A DNA stretch of 11,696 nt from Candidatus Saccharimonadota bacterium (GTDB lineage Bacteria; Patescibacteriota; Saccharimonadia; Saccharimonadales; SZUA-47): assembly GCA_003231925.1 (NCBI GenBank), contig QIKK01000037.1:1-11696 (forward strand). Reading direction: 5' to 3'. A program made the position numbers and the translations under genes. Positions 1-6,903 of the stretch are shown in pieces. Below the pieces are notes generated by a model. That model was not told where the DNA came from. It searched no databases and saw nothing but the letters and a program-made list of their open reading frames with translations. The stretch's first letter is position 1, and each line of letters begins with the position of its first letter.

Positions 1-3000
1 GGACTTTTATCTGAGTCTGATTATCGTGATTTACCTGAAGAAATGGAAGAGGTAATAGAAGTAGGTATGGGGGGTCTAGCCTTGCGCAATTTGTTGGTAG
101 AAGTGGACTTAAGTGAATTAATTGAAAAGCTTCAAGCCGAAGCTGAAAATGCCAAAGGGCAAAGACATAAAAAACTAATGAAGCGTCTAAGACTGATAGA
201 GAGTATGAAACGGGCTGGTATCAAGCCTGTAAGCATGTGTATTAGCGCTCTACCTGTCATTCCTCCTGACCTTAGACCAATGGTACAACTGACTGGAGGA
301 AGGTTCGCAACTAGCGATCTAAACGACCTATATAGACGTGTTATTAACAGAAATAACAGATTACGTAAATTGATAGATCTTGATGCCCCAGAAGTTATAC
401 GTAGAAACGAACAACGTATGCTCCAAGAAGCCGTAGATGCATTAATAGATAATAATTCAACGCGTTCGGGACGTGCAATAGCTTCAACTGGTCATAGGCG
501 TCGTCTAAAATCTCTAAGCGACCAGTTAAAAGGTAAGCAAGGTAGATTCCGTCAAAACTTACTAGGTAAAAGAGTCGACTATTCTGGTCGATCGGTTATT
601 GTGTCTGGTCCTGAATTAAAAATTGACGAATGTGGTTTACCTAAAATGATGGCCTTAGAACTATTTAAACCTTTTGTCATTGGTCATTTAATTGATAAAG
701 ACCTTGCCTACAACATTAGGTCAGCGACTAGAATGATAGAACTTGGAGAGACAGCAGTATGGGACGCTTTGGATCATGTTATAGAAGGTAAATACGTTCT
801 GTTAAACAGAGCTCCCTCGTTGCACAGATTGTCAATTCAAGCATTTCAACCTAGGTTAATTGAGGGCAAAGCAATACAGTTGCACCCGCTTGTTTGTAAG
901 GGCTTTAATGCTGACTTTGATGGAGACCAAATGGCAGTTCACCTTCCTTTATCAAAGAAATCACAAACAGAAGCACGCGAGATAATGGCTAGTAACCGCA
1001 ACCTGTTAAAACCAGCGGACGGATCACCTATCTTGCACATGGAACAAGATATTGTCTTGGGGTGCTACTATCTAACCTACAACAGACCAGAAAAAATAAA
1101 GGATAAACCTGTTATTTTTTCCTCTGTTGAAGAAGCGATAATGGCAAAAGAAAAAGGGAGTATAGGTCTTCAATCACCTTTAATAGTCCCATTTAGGGGT
1201 GAGAAGCGAACTACAACACTTGGTAGAATATTCTTCAACGAAGTGTTGCCAGAGGACTTTAAATTTGTTGAAGATGAGATTACTAAAAAGCGTTTACAGA
1301 AGGTCTTGCTAATGATATTTGCACAATATGGGCAGGAGCGTACTGCTAGGATAGCTGATAAAATTAAAGATCTTGGTTTTGAATTTGCAACAAAATCTGG
1401 TCTATCTATGGGGATGACCGATTTCAAGGAAGTGCCTGAAGTTAAAGTAATCTTGGATATTGCAGATAAGAAAACCAGCGAAATTAGCGAGCAATTTAAA
1501 CAAGGATTTATAACTGATGAAGAGCGTTATCGTTTAACAGTTAAAAATTGGAAAGATGCCAACGATGAAGTGCAGAATACTCTAGCAGAACTTTTTGTTA
1601 AAGAAGATAGTGCGATGTCTACTGCAGTAAACTCTGGAGCTAGAGGTAATATCGGACAAGTTAAGACAGCAATTGGTCTGCTAGGTGTGGTGACGGATGC
1701 CACCGGTAAAGCTATTGAGTTACCAATTAAGAGCAATTATATGGGTGGATTAACACCTCTAGAGTACTTTACCGCAACTCGTGGAGCTAGAAAAGGAATG
1801 ATTGATACGGCATTAAAAACAGCTGACTCCGGCTATCTAACACGGCGTTTAGTTGATGTTTCACAAGATCTATTCACGACAGAAGAAGACATAATTGATC
1901 CAGGATTCGCTGTTTATAGAGAGGGTGCCGAATTTGTGGGAGTAGAATATGGTAGTAGACTGCAGGGTAGATATGCTGCCGAAGACATTGGGGGCTATGT
2001 TAAAAAAGGAGAGTTAATAACAGAAGAAATAGCTGACTTAATTGACAAGAATCAGAAATTAGATGGGGTTAGAATAATGAGTATTTTGTCTGTTCCATCT
2101 GTCCACGGAATACCCCGCAAGAGCTATGGGTTAGACCCCGCAACAAGAGAGCTAGTAGCATTAAACCATCCAATAGGCGTCATTGCTGCTCAGTCTATCG
2201 GCGAGCCCGGTACACAATTAACGTTAAGGACATTTCACTCTGGCGGTATTGCAGGAGAAGATATCACAACAGGCTTGCCACGTGTTGAAGAGTTATTCGA
2301 AGCTAGAATGCCGAAAGGACAAGCTTTTCTAGCAGAGATAGCCGGAAAAGTAAAACTCTGGGAGGAAGATGAACAATATATAGTACAGATTACACCTCCA
2401 AAGCAAAAGACAATAGAACTTAATGCTAGCAGAAAGAATATCTTAGTTACTAGCGGAACAACGGTGCAAAACGGCGAGATTTTGGCGATAAATAAGAAAA
2501 ATGGCGAAGAGATTATAGCACCTTTTGCAGGAACGATAGAAATAGCCGGCAAGAAAATACTTATAACTTCTGGTGAGCAGGTCACGGAGAGGTATGAGAT
2601 ACCTGGTTTTAAGCAGATGATAGTTAAGGATGGTGATACAGTGGAAGCTGGTCAGTCACTTACCAATGGGTCGGTTTACCTTCAAGAACTAATGCGTCTG
2701 AGTGGTGTAGAGAAAACTCAACGTTACATAATGAATGAGATTATGAAAATATTTGCGGGGCAAGGTCAAAATATAGCTGATAAACATCTAGAGGTAATTA
2801 TTAGACAAATGTTCAGCAGAGTTCAAATAGAGGATCCTGGCGATAGTGAATATGTTACTGGTGATATTGTAAGTAAGCAGTCGGTAATAATAACTAACGA
2901 CCGACTGGCGGACGAGAAAAACGAACTGGTGCGCTATAATCTACTTCTACTGGGGATCACAAAAGCTAGCTTAGCAACAGATTCCTTCTTAAGTGCGGCC

Positions 3001-3198
3001 AGCTTTCAAGACACAACCAGAGTTCTAATAGGTGCGGCTACTAGTGGAAAAGTAGATTATCTGTTTGGGCTAAAAGAGAATGTAATTTTGGGGAGGCTAA
3101 TCCCTGTTGGAACAGGTGCTGTTAAAGAAGAGGAAGAAACACAAGATAAAACACAGCCGGCTACAGAAGAATCCGAAGTACTTGAACAAGCCGAGTAA
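1..3198 (+). CDS. rpoC: DNA-directed RNA polymerase subunit beta' (5' end outside window)
   Basis: Largest catalytic subunit of RNA polymerase. The reading frame is open from base 1 with no start, so the N-terminus (including the first zinc site) lies upstream; about 1065 residues are seen. Visible in order: the lid/rudder-region block GKQGRFRQNLLGKRVDYSGR (532-591); the Mg-binding NADFDGDQM, with Asp codons at 913, 919 and 925; the SGARG segment (1633 on) leading into the bridge helix (YFTATRGARKG to SGYLTRRLVDV); the trigger loop (QSIGEPGTQLTLRTFHSGG, His codon 2236-2238); and the C-terminal LLGITKASLATDSFLSAASF block. There is no large trigger-loop insertion like that of E. coli. The protein ends in an acidic Glu/Thr-rich tail. 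Oddities: the four cysteines of the second zinc site are replaced, the F-loop is divergent, and the trigger-loop Met is Leu. Identity is certain; function is presumed intact because the active-site residues are kept. Confidence 0.98.
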   Translation, partial: GLLSESDYRDLPEEMEEVIEVGMGGLALRNLLVEVDLSELIEKLQAEAENAKGQRHKKLMKRLRLIESMKRAGIKPVSMCISALPVIPPDLRPMVQLTGGRFATSDLNDLYRRVINRNNRLRKLIDLDAPEVIRRNEQRMLQEAVDALIDNNSTRSGRAIASTGHRRRLKSLSDQLKGKQGRFRQNLLGKRVDYSGRSVIVSGPELKIDECGLPKMMALELFKPFVIGHLIDKDLAYNIRSATRMIELGETAVWDALDHVIEGKYVLLNRAPSLHRLSIQAFQPRLIEGKAIQLHPLVCKGFNADFDGDQMAVHLPLSKKSQTEAREIMASNRNLLKPADGSPILHMEQDIVLGCYYLTYNRPEKIKDKPVIFSSVEEAIMAKEKGSIGLQSPLIVPFRGEKRTTTLGRIFFNEVLPEDFKFVEDEITKKRLQKVLLMIFAQYGQERTARIADKIKDLGFEFATKSGLSMGMTDFKEVPEVKVILDIADKKTSEISEQFKQGFITDEERYRLTVKNWKDANDEVQNTLAELFVKEDSAMSTAVNSGARGNIGQVKTAIGLLGVVTDATGKAIELPIKSNYMGGLTPLEYFTATRGARKGMIDTALKTADSGYLTRRLVDVSQDLFTTEEDIIDPGFAVYREGAEFVGVEYGSRLQGRYAAEDIGGYVKKGELITEEIADLIDKNQKLDGVRIMSILSVPSVHGIPRKSYGLDPATRELVALNHPIGVIAAQSIGEPGTQLTLRTFHSGGIAGEDITTGLPRVEELFEARMPKGQAFLAEIAGKVKLWEEDEQYIVQITPPKQKTIELNASRKNILVTSGTTVQNGEILAINKKNGEEIIAPFAGTIEIAGKKILITSGEQVTERYEIPGFKQMIVKDGDTVEAGQSLTNGSVYLQELMRLSGVEKTQRYIMNEIMKIFAGQGQNIADKHLEVIIRQMFSRVQIEDPGDSEYVTGDIVSKQSVIITNDRLADEKNELVRYNLLLLGITKASLATDSFLSAASFQDTTRVLIGAATSGKVDYLFGLKENVILGRLIPVGTGAVKEEEETQDKTQPATEESEVLEQAE

Positions 3199-3341
3199 TC
3201 TGCTAATGATTGCAACCAGGTAAGCAATCTGTTAAAGTAAATGAATCAAATTAAAGTAACTTGAGCCATGGAAAAGTTCTAAAGACTAGGCATAAGGTCT
3301 TAGACCCACGCAGCGGAAAGTTACAACGTAGAAAGGAAATT
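3199..3341 (+). promoter_or_regulatory. rpoC-rpsL intergenic leader, possible weak promoter
   Basis: This 143-base gap separates rpoC from rpsL. A possible promoter is TTGCAA (3211-3216), a 16-base spacer, and TAAAGT (3233-3238) with an upstream TG (3230-3231); each hexamer matches consensus at four of six bases, so it is weak. GATTGC (3208-3213) and GCAATC (3224-3229) can form a 6-bp hairpin, but no T-run follows, so it does not look like a terminator. Further down, AAGACT (3282-3287) can pair with GGTCTT (3296-3301), competing with a second hairpin GGTC/GACC (3296-3299 with 3303-3306). Read-through from rpoC is likely. Confidence 0.3.
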
Positions 3342-3755
3342 ATGCCAACTATAAACCAATTAGTTAGAAAGCCACGAAAGAGAGCTAAGGTAAAGAGCAA
3401 ATCTCCCGCCTTACACCGTGTTGTAAACAATCTAAAAACTACTAACTATGAAAAACACGCCCCACTAAAACGGGGAGTATGTGTTAAGGTGACAACTAAA
3501 ACACCTAAAAAGCCTAACTCTGCGTTACGTAAAGTAGCCCGTGTTCGTTTGAATAATGGCTATGAAGTCTGGGCTTATATCGGTGGAGAGGGTCATAATC
3601 TACAAGAACATGCCGTTGTGCTAATTCGTGGTGGAAGAGTAAAGGACTTGCCAGGTGTTAGATACCATATAGTTAGAGGAGCACTTGACTTGCAAGGGGT
3701 CGAGGGGCGAACAAGAGGCCGTTCTAAATACGGTACCAAGAAAGGAAGTAAATAA
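3342..3755 (+). CDS. rpsL: 30S ribosomal protein S12
   Basis: S12 lines the decoding centre of the small subunit and affects accuracy and streptomycin response. I chose the ATG giving MPTINQLVRKP, the family start, because AAAGGA (3332-3337) lies just upstream; it yields 137 residues, the usual length for Firmicutes-type S12. The frame is open further upstream to a TTG at 3261, but that extension resembles no S12. The signature TPKKPNSALRK is present, with Lys56 equivalent to E. coli Lys42, and RGGRVKDLPGVRYH, with Lys101 and Asp102 equivalent to Lys87 and Asp88. The residues most often altered in streptomycin resistance are therefore wild type. Between PAL and KRGVC there is a longer loop than in E. 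coli, as in Bacillus. The stop overlaps the rpsG start (TAATG), implying coupled translation. Confidence 0.97.
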   Translation: MPTINQLVRKPRKRAKVKSKSPALHRVVNNLKTTNYEKHAPLKRGVCVKVTTKTPKKPNSALRKVARVRLNNGYEVWAYIGGEGHNLQEHAVVLIRGGRVKDLPGVRYHIVRGALDLQGVEGRTRGRSKYGTKKGSK

Positions 3756-4231
3756 TGCCACGTAAGACTACCAAAGCCTTAGTGCGACCTAAACTTCCGG
3801 ATAGAAAATATAATTCTGAAATGGTTCAGAGATTAATAAATAGGGTAATGTTAAACGGTAAAAAACAACTTGCCGAACGTATTGTATATGAGGCAATTGC
3901 AAGTGCTGCTAAAAAAGTCAAGAATGATAATGAAATTGAGGTTTTTGATAAGGCTTTTAAAAATATAACTCCTTTTATGGAAACACGCTCTAGAAGAGTT
4001 GGTGGAGCTAATTATCAGATACCCTTTGAAGTAAAAGGACAGCGTCAAAAGCACTTAACTATAATGTGGTTTGTACAGTCTGCAAGATCAAAAAAAGGCA
4101 TGCCAATGAGTCAACGTATCGCTATAGAGATTGCTGATGCTTATAACAAAACGGGAACTACCTTCAAAAAGAAGGAAGATGTCCATAAAATGGCAGAATC
4201 TAACCGAGCCTTCGCTCATTTTGCAAGGTAA
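3755..4231 (+). CDS. rpsG: 30S ribosomal protein S7
   Basis: S7 binds the 3' major domain of 16S rRNA, starts assembly of the head and sits near the E-site tRNA; in E. coli it is also the autogenous repressor of the str operon. It is 158 residues, close to the usual 156. Family blocks are clear: the basic start MPRK, the internal block SRRVGGANYQIPFEV, and the C-terminal HKMAESNRAFAHFAR. The start shares its A with the rpsL stop, and AAAGGAA (from 3741) provides the ribosome binding site. The stop lies five bases before the next small ORF. I did not identify an S7-binding operator in the short rpsL-rpsG junction, which is a single-base overlap here rather than the roughly 100-base spacer of E. 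coli. Confidence 0.97.
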   Translation: MPRKTTKALVRPKLPDRKYNSEMVQRLINRVMLNGKKQLAERIVYEAIASAAKKVKNDNEIEVFDKAFKNITPFMETRSRRVGGANYQIPFEVKGQRQKHLTIMWFVQSARSKKGMPMSQRIAIEIADAYNKTGTTFKKKEDVHKMAESNRAFAHFAR

Positions 4232-4236
4232 AAATT

Positions 4237-4494
4237 ATGTATTTAAGCCCAGGGCTCGAAGTAGTTTTGTCTGATGTACATAAAAAGGCAGTCAGAAGAA
4301 ACACGTTAAGCGATGTCCGTATTAATAATTCACGAGAGTACGGCCTTGGTCCAGACTTAGTAGAAAAGGGAGTTGGTATATTTTCACGAGTAGTGGCTTC
4401 ACTTATCGAAAGAGTCATTGAAGTACCTGCTAGATATGAAATATCCTCTCAAAAAGTAGCAGATTTATATTCTGAAGAAAATTTTAAGAATTAA
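4237..4494 (+). CDS. Unrecognised 85-residue protein between S7 and EF-G
   Basis: I do not recognise this family. The protein is 85 residues, soluble by appearance, with no cysteine, no signal peptide and no membrane segment; charged residues balance (12 basic, 12 acidic). A region around residues 37-65 (GLGPDLVEKG, then IFSRVVASLIERVIEVP) looks able to form amphipathic helices. Support for a real gene is positional: it starts five bases after the rpsG stop with AAGG at 4225-4228, and its TAA (4492-4494) forms part of the fusA Shine-Dalgarno AAGGAAG (4493-4499), so translation of rpsG, this ORF and fusA looks coupled. Genes in this slot are not part of the classical str operon. It may act in translation or in EF-G or ribosome biology, but that is only inference from location. 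Confidence 0.75.
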   Translation: MYLSPGLEVVLSDVHKKAVRRNTLSDVRINNSREYGLGPDLVEKGVGIFSRVVASLIERVIEVPARYEISSQKVADLYSEENFKN

Positions 4495-4505
4495 GGAAGA
4501 CACAA

Positions 4506-6593
4506 ATGACAGATAAAACCTACCCACTAGATAAGATTAGAAATATAGGTATTATTGCGCATATTGATGCCGGTAAAACTACTACTACAGAGGGCATTCT
4601 ATACAGAACTGGGCTTAAGCATAAGATAGGTACTGTTCATGGGGGAGAAACCACAACAGACTGGATGGACCAGGAAAGGGAGCGAGGAATTACTATTGTA
4701 TCTGCCGCTGTCACCAGTTATTGGAAAAACCATCAGATTAACATCATCGACACGCCTGGACATATTGATTTTACGGTCGAGGTGGAGCGTTCTCTGCGAG
4801 TACTTGATGGGGCTGTAGTTGTCTTTGATGGTAAAATGGGCGTTGAATCACAGTCAGAAACAGTCTGGCGTCAAGCTGATAAATATGGCGTACCTAGGAT
4901 TTGTTTTATTAATAAAATAAACCAAACTGGTGGAGATTTTTATTCTTCTTTAGAAAGCATCCATAACCGCTTAAGTAAATCAGCTTTTCCGATACACCTG
5001 CCTATTGGTTTTGAACAAGGTATAAATGGCATAGTCGACCTAGTCACCAGGAAGGCTTACCGTTACAAAGATTTTACAGATAAGAACTTAGAGGAATGTG
5101 AGATTCCAGAAGACATGAAGGATAAAGTCGAGAAATACCGTAGCCTATTGGTTGAGAATGCCGTAGCAGAGGATGAAGAAATGCTTGAAAAATATATCGA
5201 AAAAGGTGAAGAAGGTCTATCAGAAAACGATATTATGAAAGCTATTCGTGTTGCTGTATTAGGTGGTAAATTTTACGTAGTTACTGGGGGAGATGGTCGT
5301 GGTGTAATAGTAGAAAAAATTCTAGATTTAGTTGTTGACTTAATGCCAAGTCCTATCGACAGAGGTAGCACCTGGGGGCATAATGCTAAAACCGGTGACG
5401 AAGTGGAGAGAAAACCCAGTGTCGATCAACCAATGGCTGGTCTTGCATTCAAGATAACAACCGATCCTTTTGTCGGAAAATTAGCCTATTTTAGAGTATA
5501 TTCGGGAGTATTGAAGGCTGGATCGTATGTCTTAAATAGTTCTACTGGGCACAAAGAGAGGATTGGTCGCATTGTTAGAATGCAAGCTGATAAACGGGAA
5601 GATGTTACAGAAGTTATCGCTGGAGATATAGCTGCAATTGTAGGGCTTAAAGGTACTACAACTGGACATACTCTTTGCGATGTTAGCAATCCAATTATTC
5701 TAGAAAGTATTACTTTTCCTGAACCTCCTGTGAGCATTGCTATAGAGCCGAAGACAAAATCTGATCAAGAAAAAATGAGCATAGCATTGCAGAGATTATC
5801 TGAAGAAGATCCTACATTTAGAGTTAGAGTTGATGAAGAGACGACTCAAACTATAATTAGCGGTATGGGTGAACTTCACCTCGAGATATTGGTTGATAGA
5901 ATGAAGAGAGAGTTTAATGTTGGTGCAAACATTGGTGCCCCACAAGTAGCCTATCGAGAAACAATTAGAAAAGACGGCGTTGAAATCCAAGGTAAGTTTA
6001 TACGTCAATCTGGTGGACGTGGACAATACGGAGACGTTTGGCTCAGATTGTCACAGAACGAAGCCGGAAAGGGTTTTGAGTTTATAAACTCAATAAGAAG
6101 CGGTGTTGTACCTCAAGAATATATCAAGCCTGTTCGTCAAGGAATTGAAGAAGCAATGAGTAATGGCGTACTGGCCGGATATCCAGTAGTAGATATTAAA
6201 GCTGAGTTGTATGATGGCTCTTACCATGACGTGGACTCATCTGAAATGGCCTTTAAAGTTGCCGGATCTATGGCCTTACAAGCAGGGGTAAAGGTGGCTT
6301 CACCAGTAATACTGGAACCTGTTATGAAGGTTGTTGTAGTTACTCCTGAAGAATATATGGGTGATGTTATAGGTGATCTTAACTCCAAAAGAGGCAGAAT
6401 TGAAACGATGGAAGATTTAAGTGCTGGAGCAAAAGAAATTACAGCATTTGTTCCTCTTGGAGAACTGTTTGGGTATACAACCAGCTTACGTTCAATGACC
6501 AAAGGTCGGGCTAGTTCTAGCATGGAACTCGACCACTACGCTGATGTTCCTGGTAATGTAGCCGAAGCAATAATCGCCAAAAATGAAAAATAG
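4506..6593 (+). CDS. fusA: Elongation factor G, with altered G4 and G5 motifs
   Basis: EF-G is the ribosome-dependent translocase, also used in ribosome recycling. The 695 residues match the usual length. GTPase motifs: P-loop AHIDAGKT (18-25), switch I RGITI (60-64), switch II DTPGHID (82-88). The G4 motif reads NKIN (136-139) instead of NKxD, and the G5 position expected to read GSA reads GGD (261-263 by eye alignment), so both base-recognition motifs depart from consensus. Domain II (GLAFKITTDPFVGKLAYFRV), domain III (GMGELHLEILVDRMKREF), domain IV (RQSGGRGQYG; the tip loop YHDVDSSEMAFK) and domain V (LEPVMKVVVVTPEEYMGDVI) are intact. AAGGAAG (4493-4499) lies six bases before the ATG. No second EF-G is seen here, and the str-operon location argues this is the main translocase rather than a paralogue. 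Confidence 0.97.
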   Translation: MTDKTYPLDKIRNIGIIAHIDAGKTTTTEGILYRTGLKHKIGTVHGGETTTDWMDQERERGITIVSAAVTSYWKNHQINIIDTPGHIDFTVEVERSLRVLDGAVVVFDGKMGVESQSETVWRQADKYGVPRICFINKINQTGGDFYSSLESIHNRLSKSAFPIHLPIGFEQGINGIVDLVTRKAYRYKDFTDKNLEECEIPEDMKDKVEKYRSLLVENAVAEDEEMLEKYIEKGEEGLSENDIMKAIRVAVLGGKFYVVTGGDGRGVIVEKILDLVVDLMPSPIDRGSTWGHNAKTGDEVERKPSVDQPMAGLAFKITTDPFVGKLAYFRVYSGVLKAGSYVLNSSTGHKERIGRIVRMQADKREDVTEVIAGDIAAIVGLKGTTTGHTLCDVSNPIILESITFPEPPVSIAIEPKTKSDQEKMSIALQRLSEEDPTFRVRVDEETTQTIISGMGELHLEILVDRMKREFNVGANIGAPQVAYRETIRKDGVEIQGKFIRQSGGRGQYGDVWLRLSQNEAGKGFEFINSIRSGVVPQEYIKPVRQGIEEAMSNGVLAGYPVVDIKAELYDGSYHDVDSSEMAFKVAGSMALQAGVKVASPVILEPVMKVVVVTPEEYMGDVIGDLNSKRGRIETMEDLSAGAKEITAFVPLGELFGYTTSLRSMTKGRASSSMELDHYADVPGNVAEAIIAKNEK

Positions 6594-6632
6594 TAATACA
6601 TAGTTATATCCTACAAGTATACAAAATCGTTC

Positions 6633-6662
6633 TTGATATTTTAGATTCGATGCTGTTATAAT
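6633..6662 (+). promoter_or_regulatory. tuf promoter, extended -10
   Basis: The -35 element TTGATA (6633-6638, five of six consensus bases) is followed by an 18-base spacer and a perfect TATAAT (6657-6662), preceded by TG at 6654-6655 in the extended -10 position. The predicted start is near 6669. This is the strongest sigma70-type promoter in the window and fits a highly expressed tuf gene. The rplC promoter has the same layout: TG, an 18-base spacer and a near-consensus -35. Confidence 0.85.
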
Positions 6663-6837
6663 AAAGGGCGTAACTCGTGAGAGGGCTTTTATTTTTTAAT
6701 GCATAGGCGTAGAAAGTAAATATGGATCACGACCTACAATAAATAATTCATTAAACCCTTAATAATAATGTGGGATAGCAACCACAAACAATCAAAGAAA
6801 GGATGCTTCGCAACCCTAGCTCTTATAATAAAAAGTG

Positions 6838-6903
6838 AAAGGAGCAGGCGATAGAAACGGTTTAATCAGTTCTATTTAAAAATCAAGAAAATACATCCGC
6901 CAG
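6838..6903 (+). promoter_or_regulatory. Distant Shine-Dalgarno and predicted fold upstream of tuf
   Basis: AAAGGAG (6838-6844) is as strong as the rpsJ binding site but lies about 60 bases before the tuf ATG with no nearer start codon. Two nested pairings can be drawn in between: GGCG (6847-6850) with CGCC (6898-6901), enclosing ATAGAA (6851-6856) with TTCTAT (6870-6875). Folding in this way would leave the Shine-Dalgarno a few bases from the ATG at 6904. The pairings are visible in the sequence; that they form, and their role, is inference. They also favour 6904 over the internal ATG at 6940 as the start. Confidence 0.4.

Larger units (their letters stand above)
6594..6903 (+). other. fusA-tuf intergenic region (310 bases)
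   Basis: No convincing gene lies here. There is no intrinsic terminator directly after fusA, so read-through into tuf is possible. The stretch holds a strong promoter (6633-6662) and, downstream of its expected start near 6669, a leader of about 235 bases. The leader contains only very short ORFs: MHRRRK (6699-6719), a 6-residue ORF from the ATG in TATGGATCAC just after 6720, and a 28-residue ORF (6768-6854). None has a good ribosome binding site. A Shine-Dalgarno AAAGGAG (6838-6844) has no start codon at a usable distance. Confidence 0.7.

Noticed and set aside
1170..2585. Minus-strand open frames inside rpoC (around 1170-1427, 1527-1736, 2235-2585)
   Set aside because: They lie opposite a strongly conserved coding frame, lack binding sites and have low-complexity Ser/Ile-rich translations typical of shadows.
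3208..3229. Hairpin GATTGC/GCAATC as a terminator after rpoC
   Set aside because: Six-bp stem, ten-base loop and no following T-run.
3261..3341. N-terminal extension of S12 from a TTG at 3261
   Set aside because: No binding site at the TTG, the extra 27 residues match no S12, and the ATG at 3342 has AAAGGA and the family start MPTINQ.
4200..4418. Minus-strand frame overlapping the rpsG end and ORF85
   Set aside because: No binding site or recognisable protein, whereas the + strand ORF here has tight operon spacing and a coupled junction with fusA.
6824..6829. Second TATAAT in the tuf leader as another promoter
   Set aside because: No TG extension and no -35 at 16-18 bases (GGATGC there); probably AT-rich chance.
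6768..6854. 28-codon ORF in the tuf leader as a gene
   Set aside because: No binding site, no recognisable protein and low confidence; kept only as a possible leader feature.
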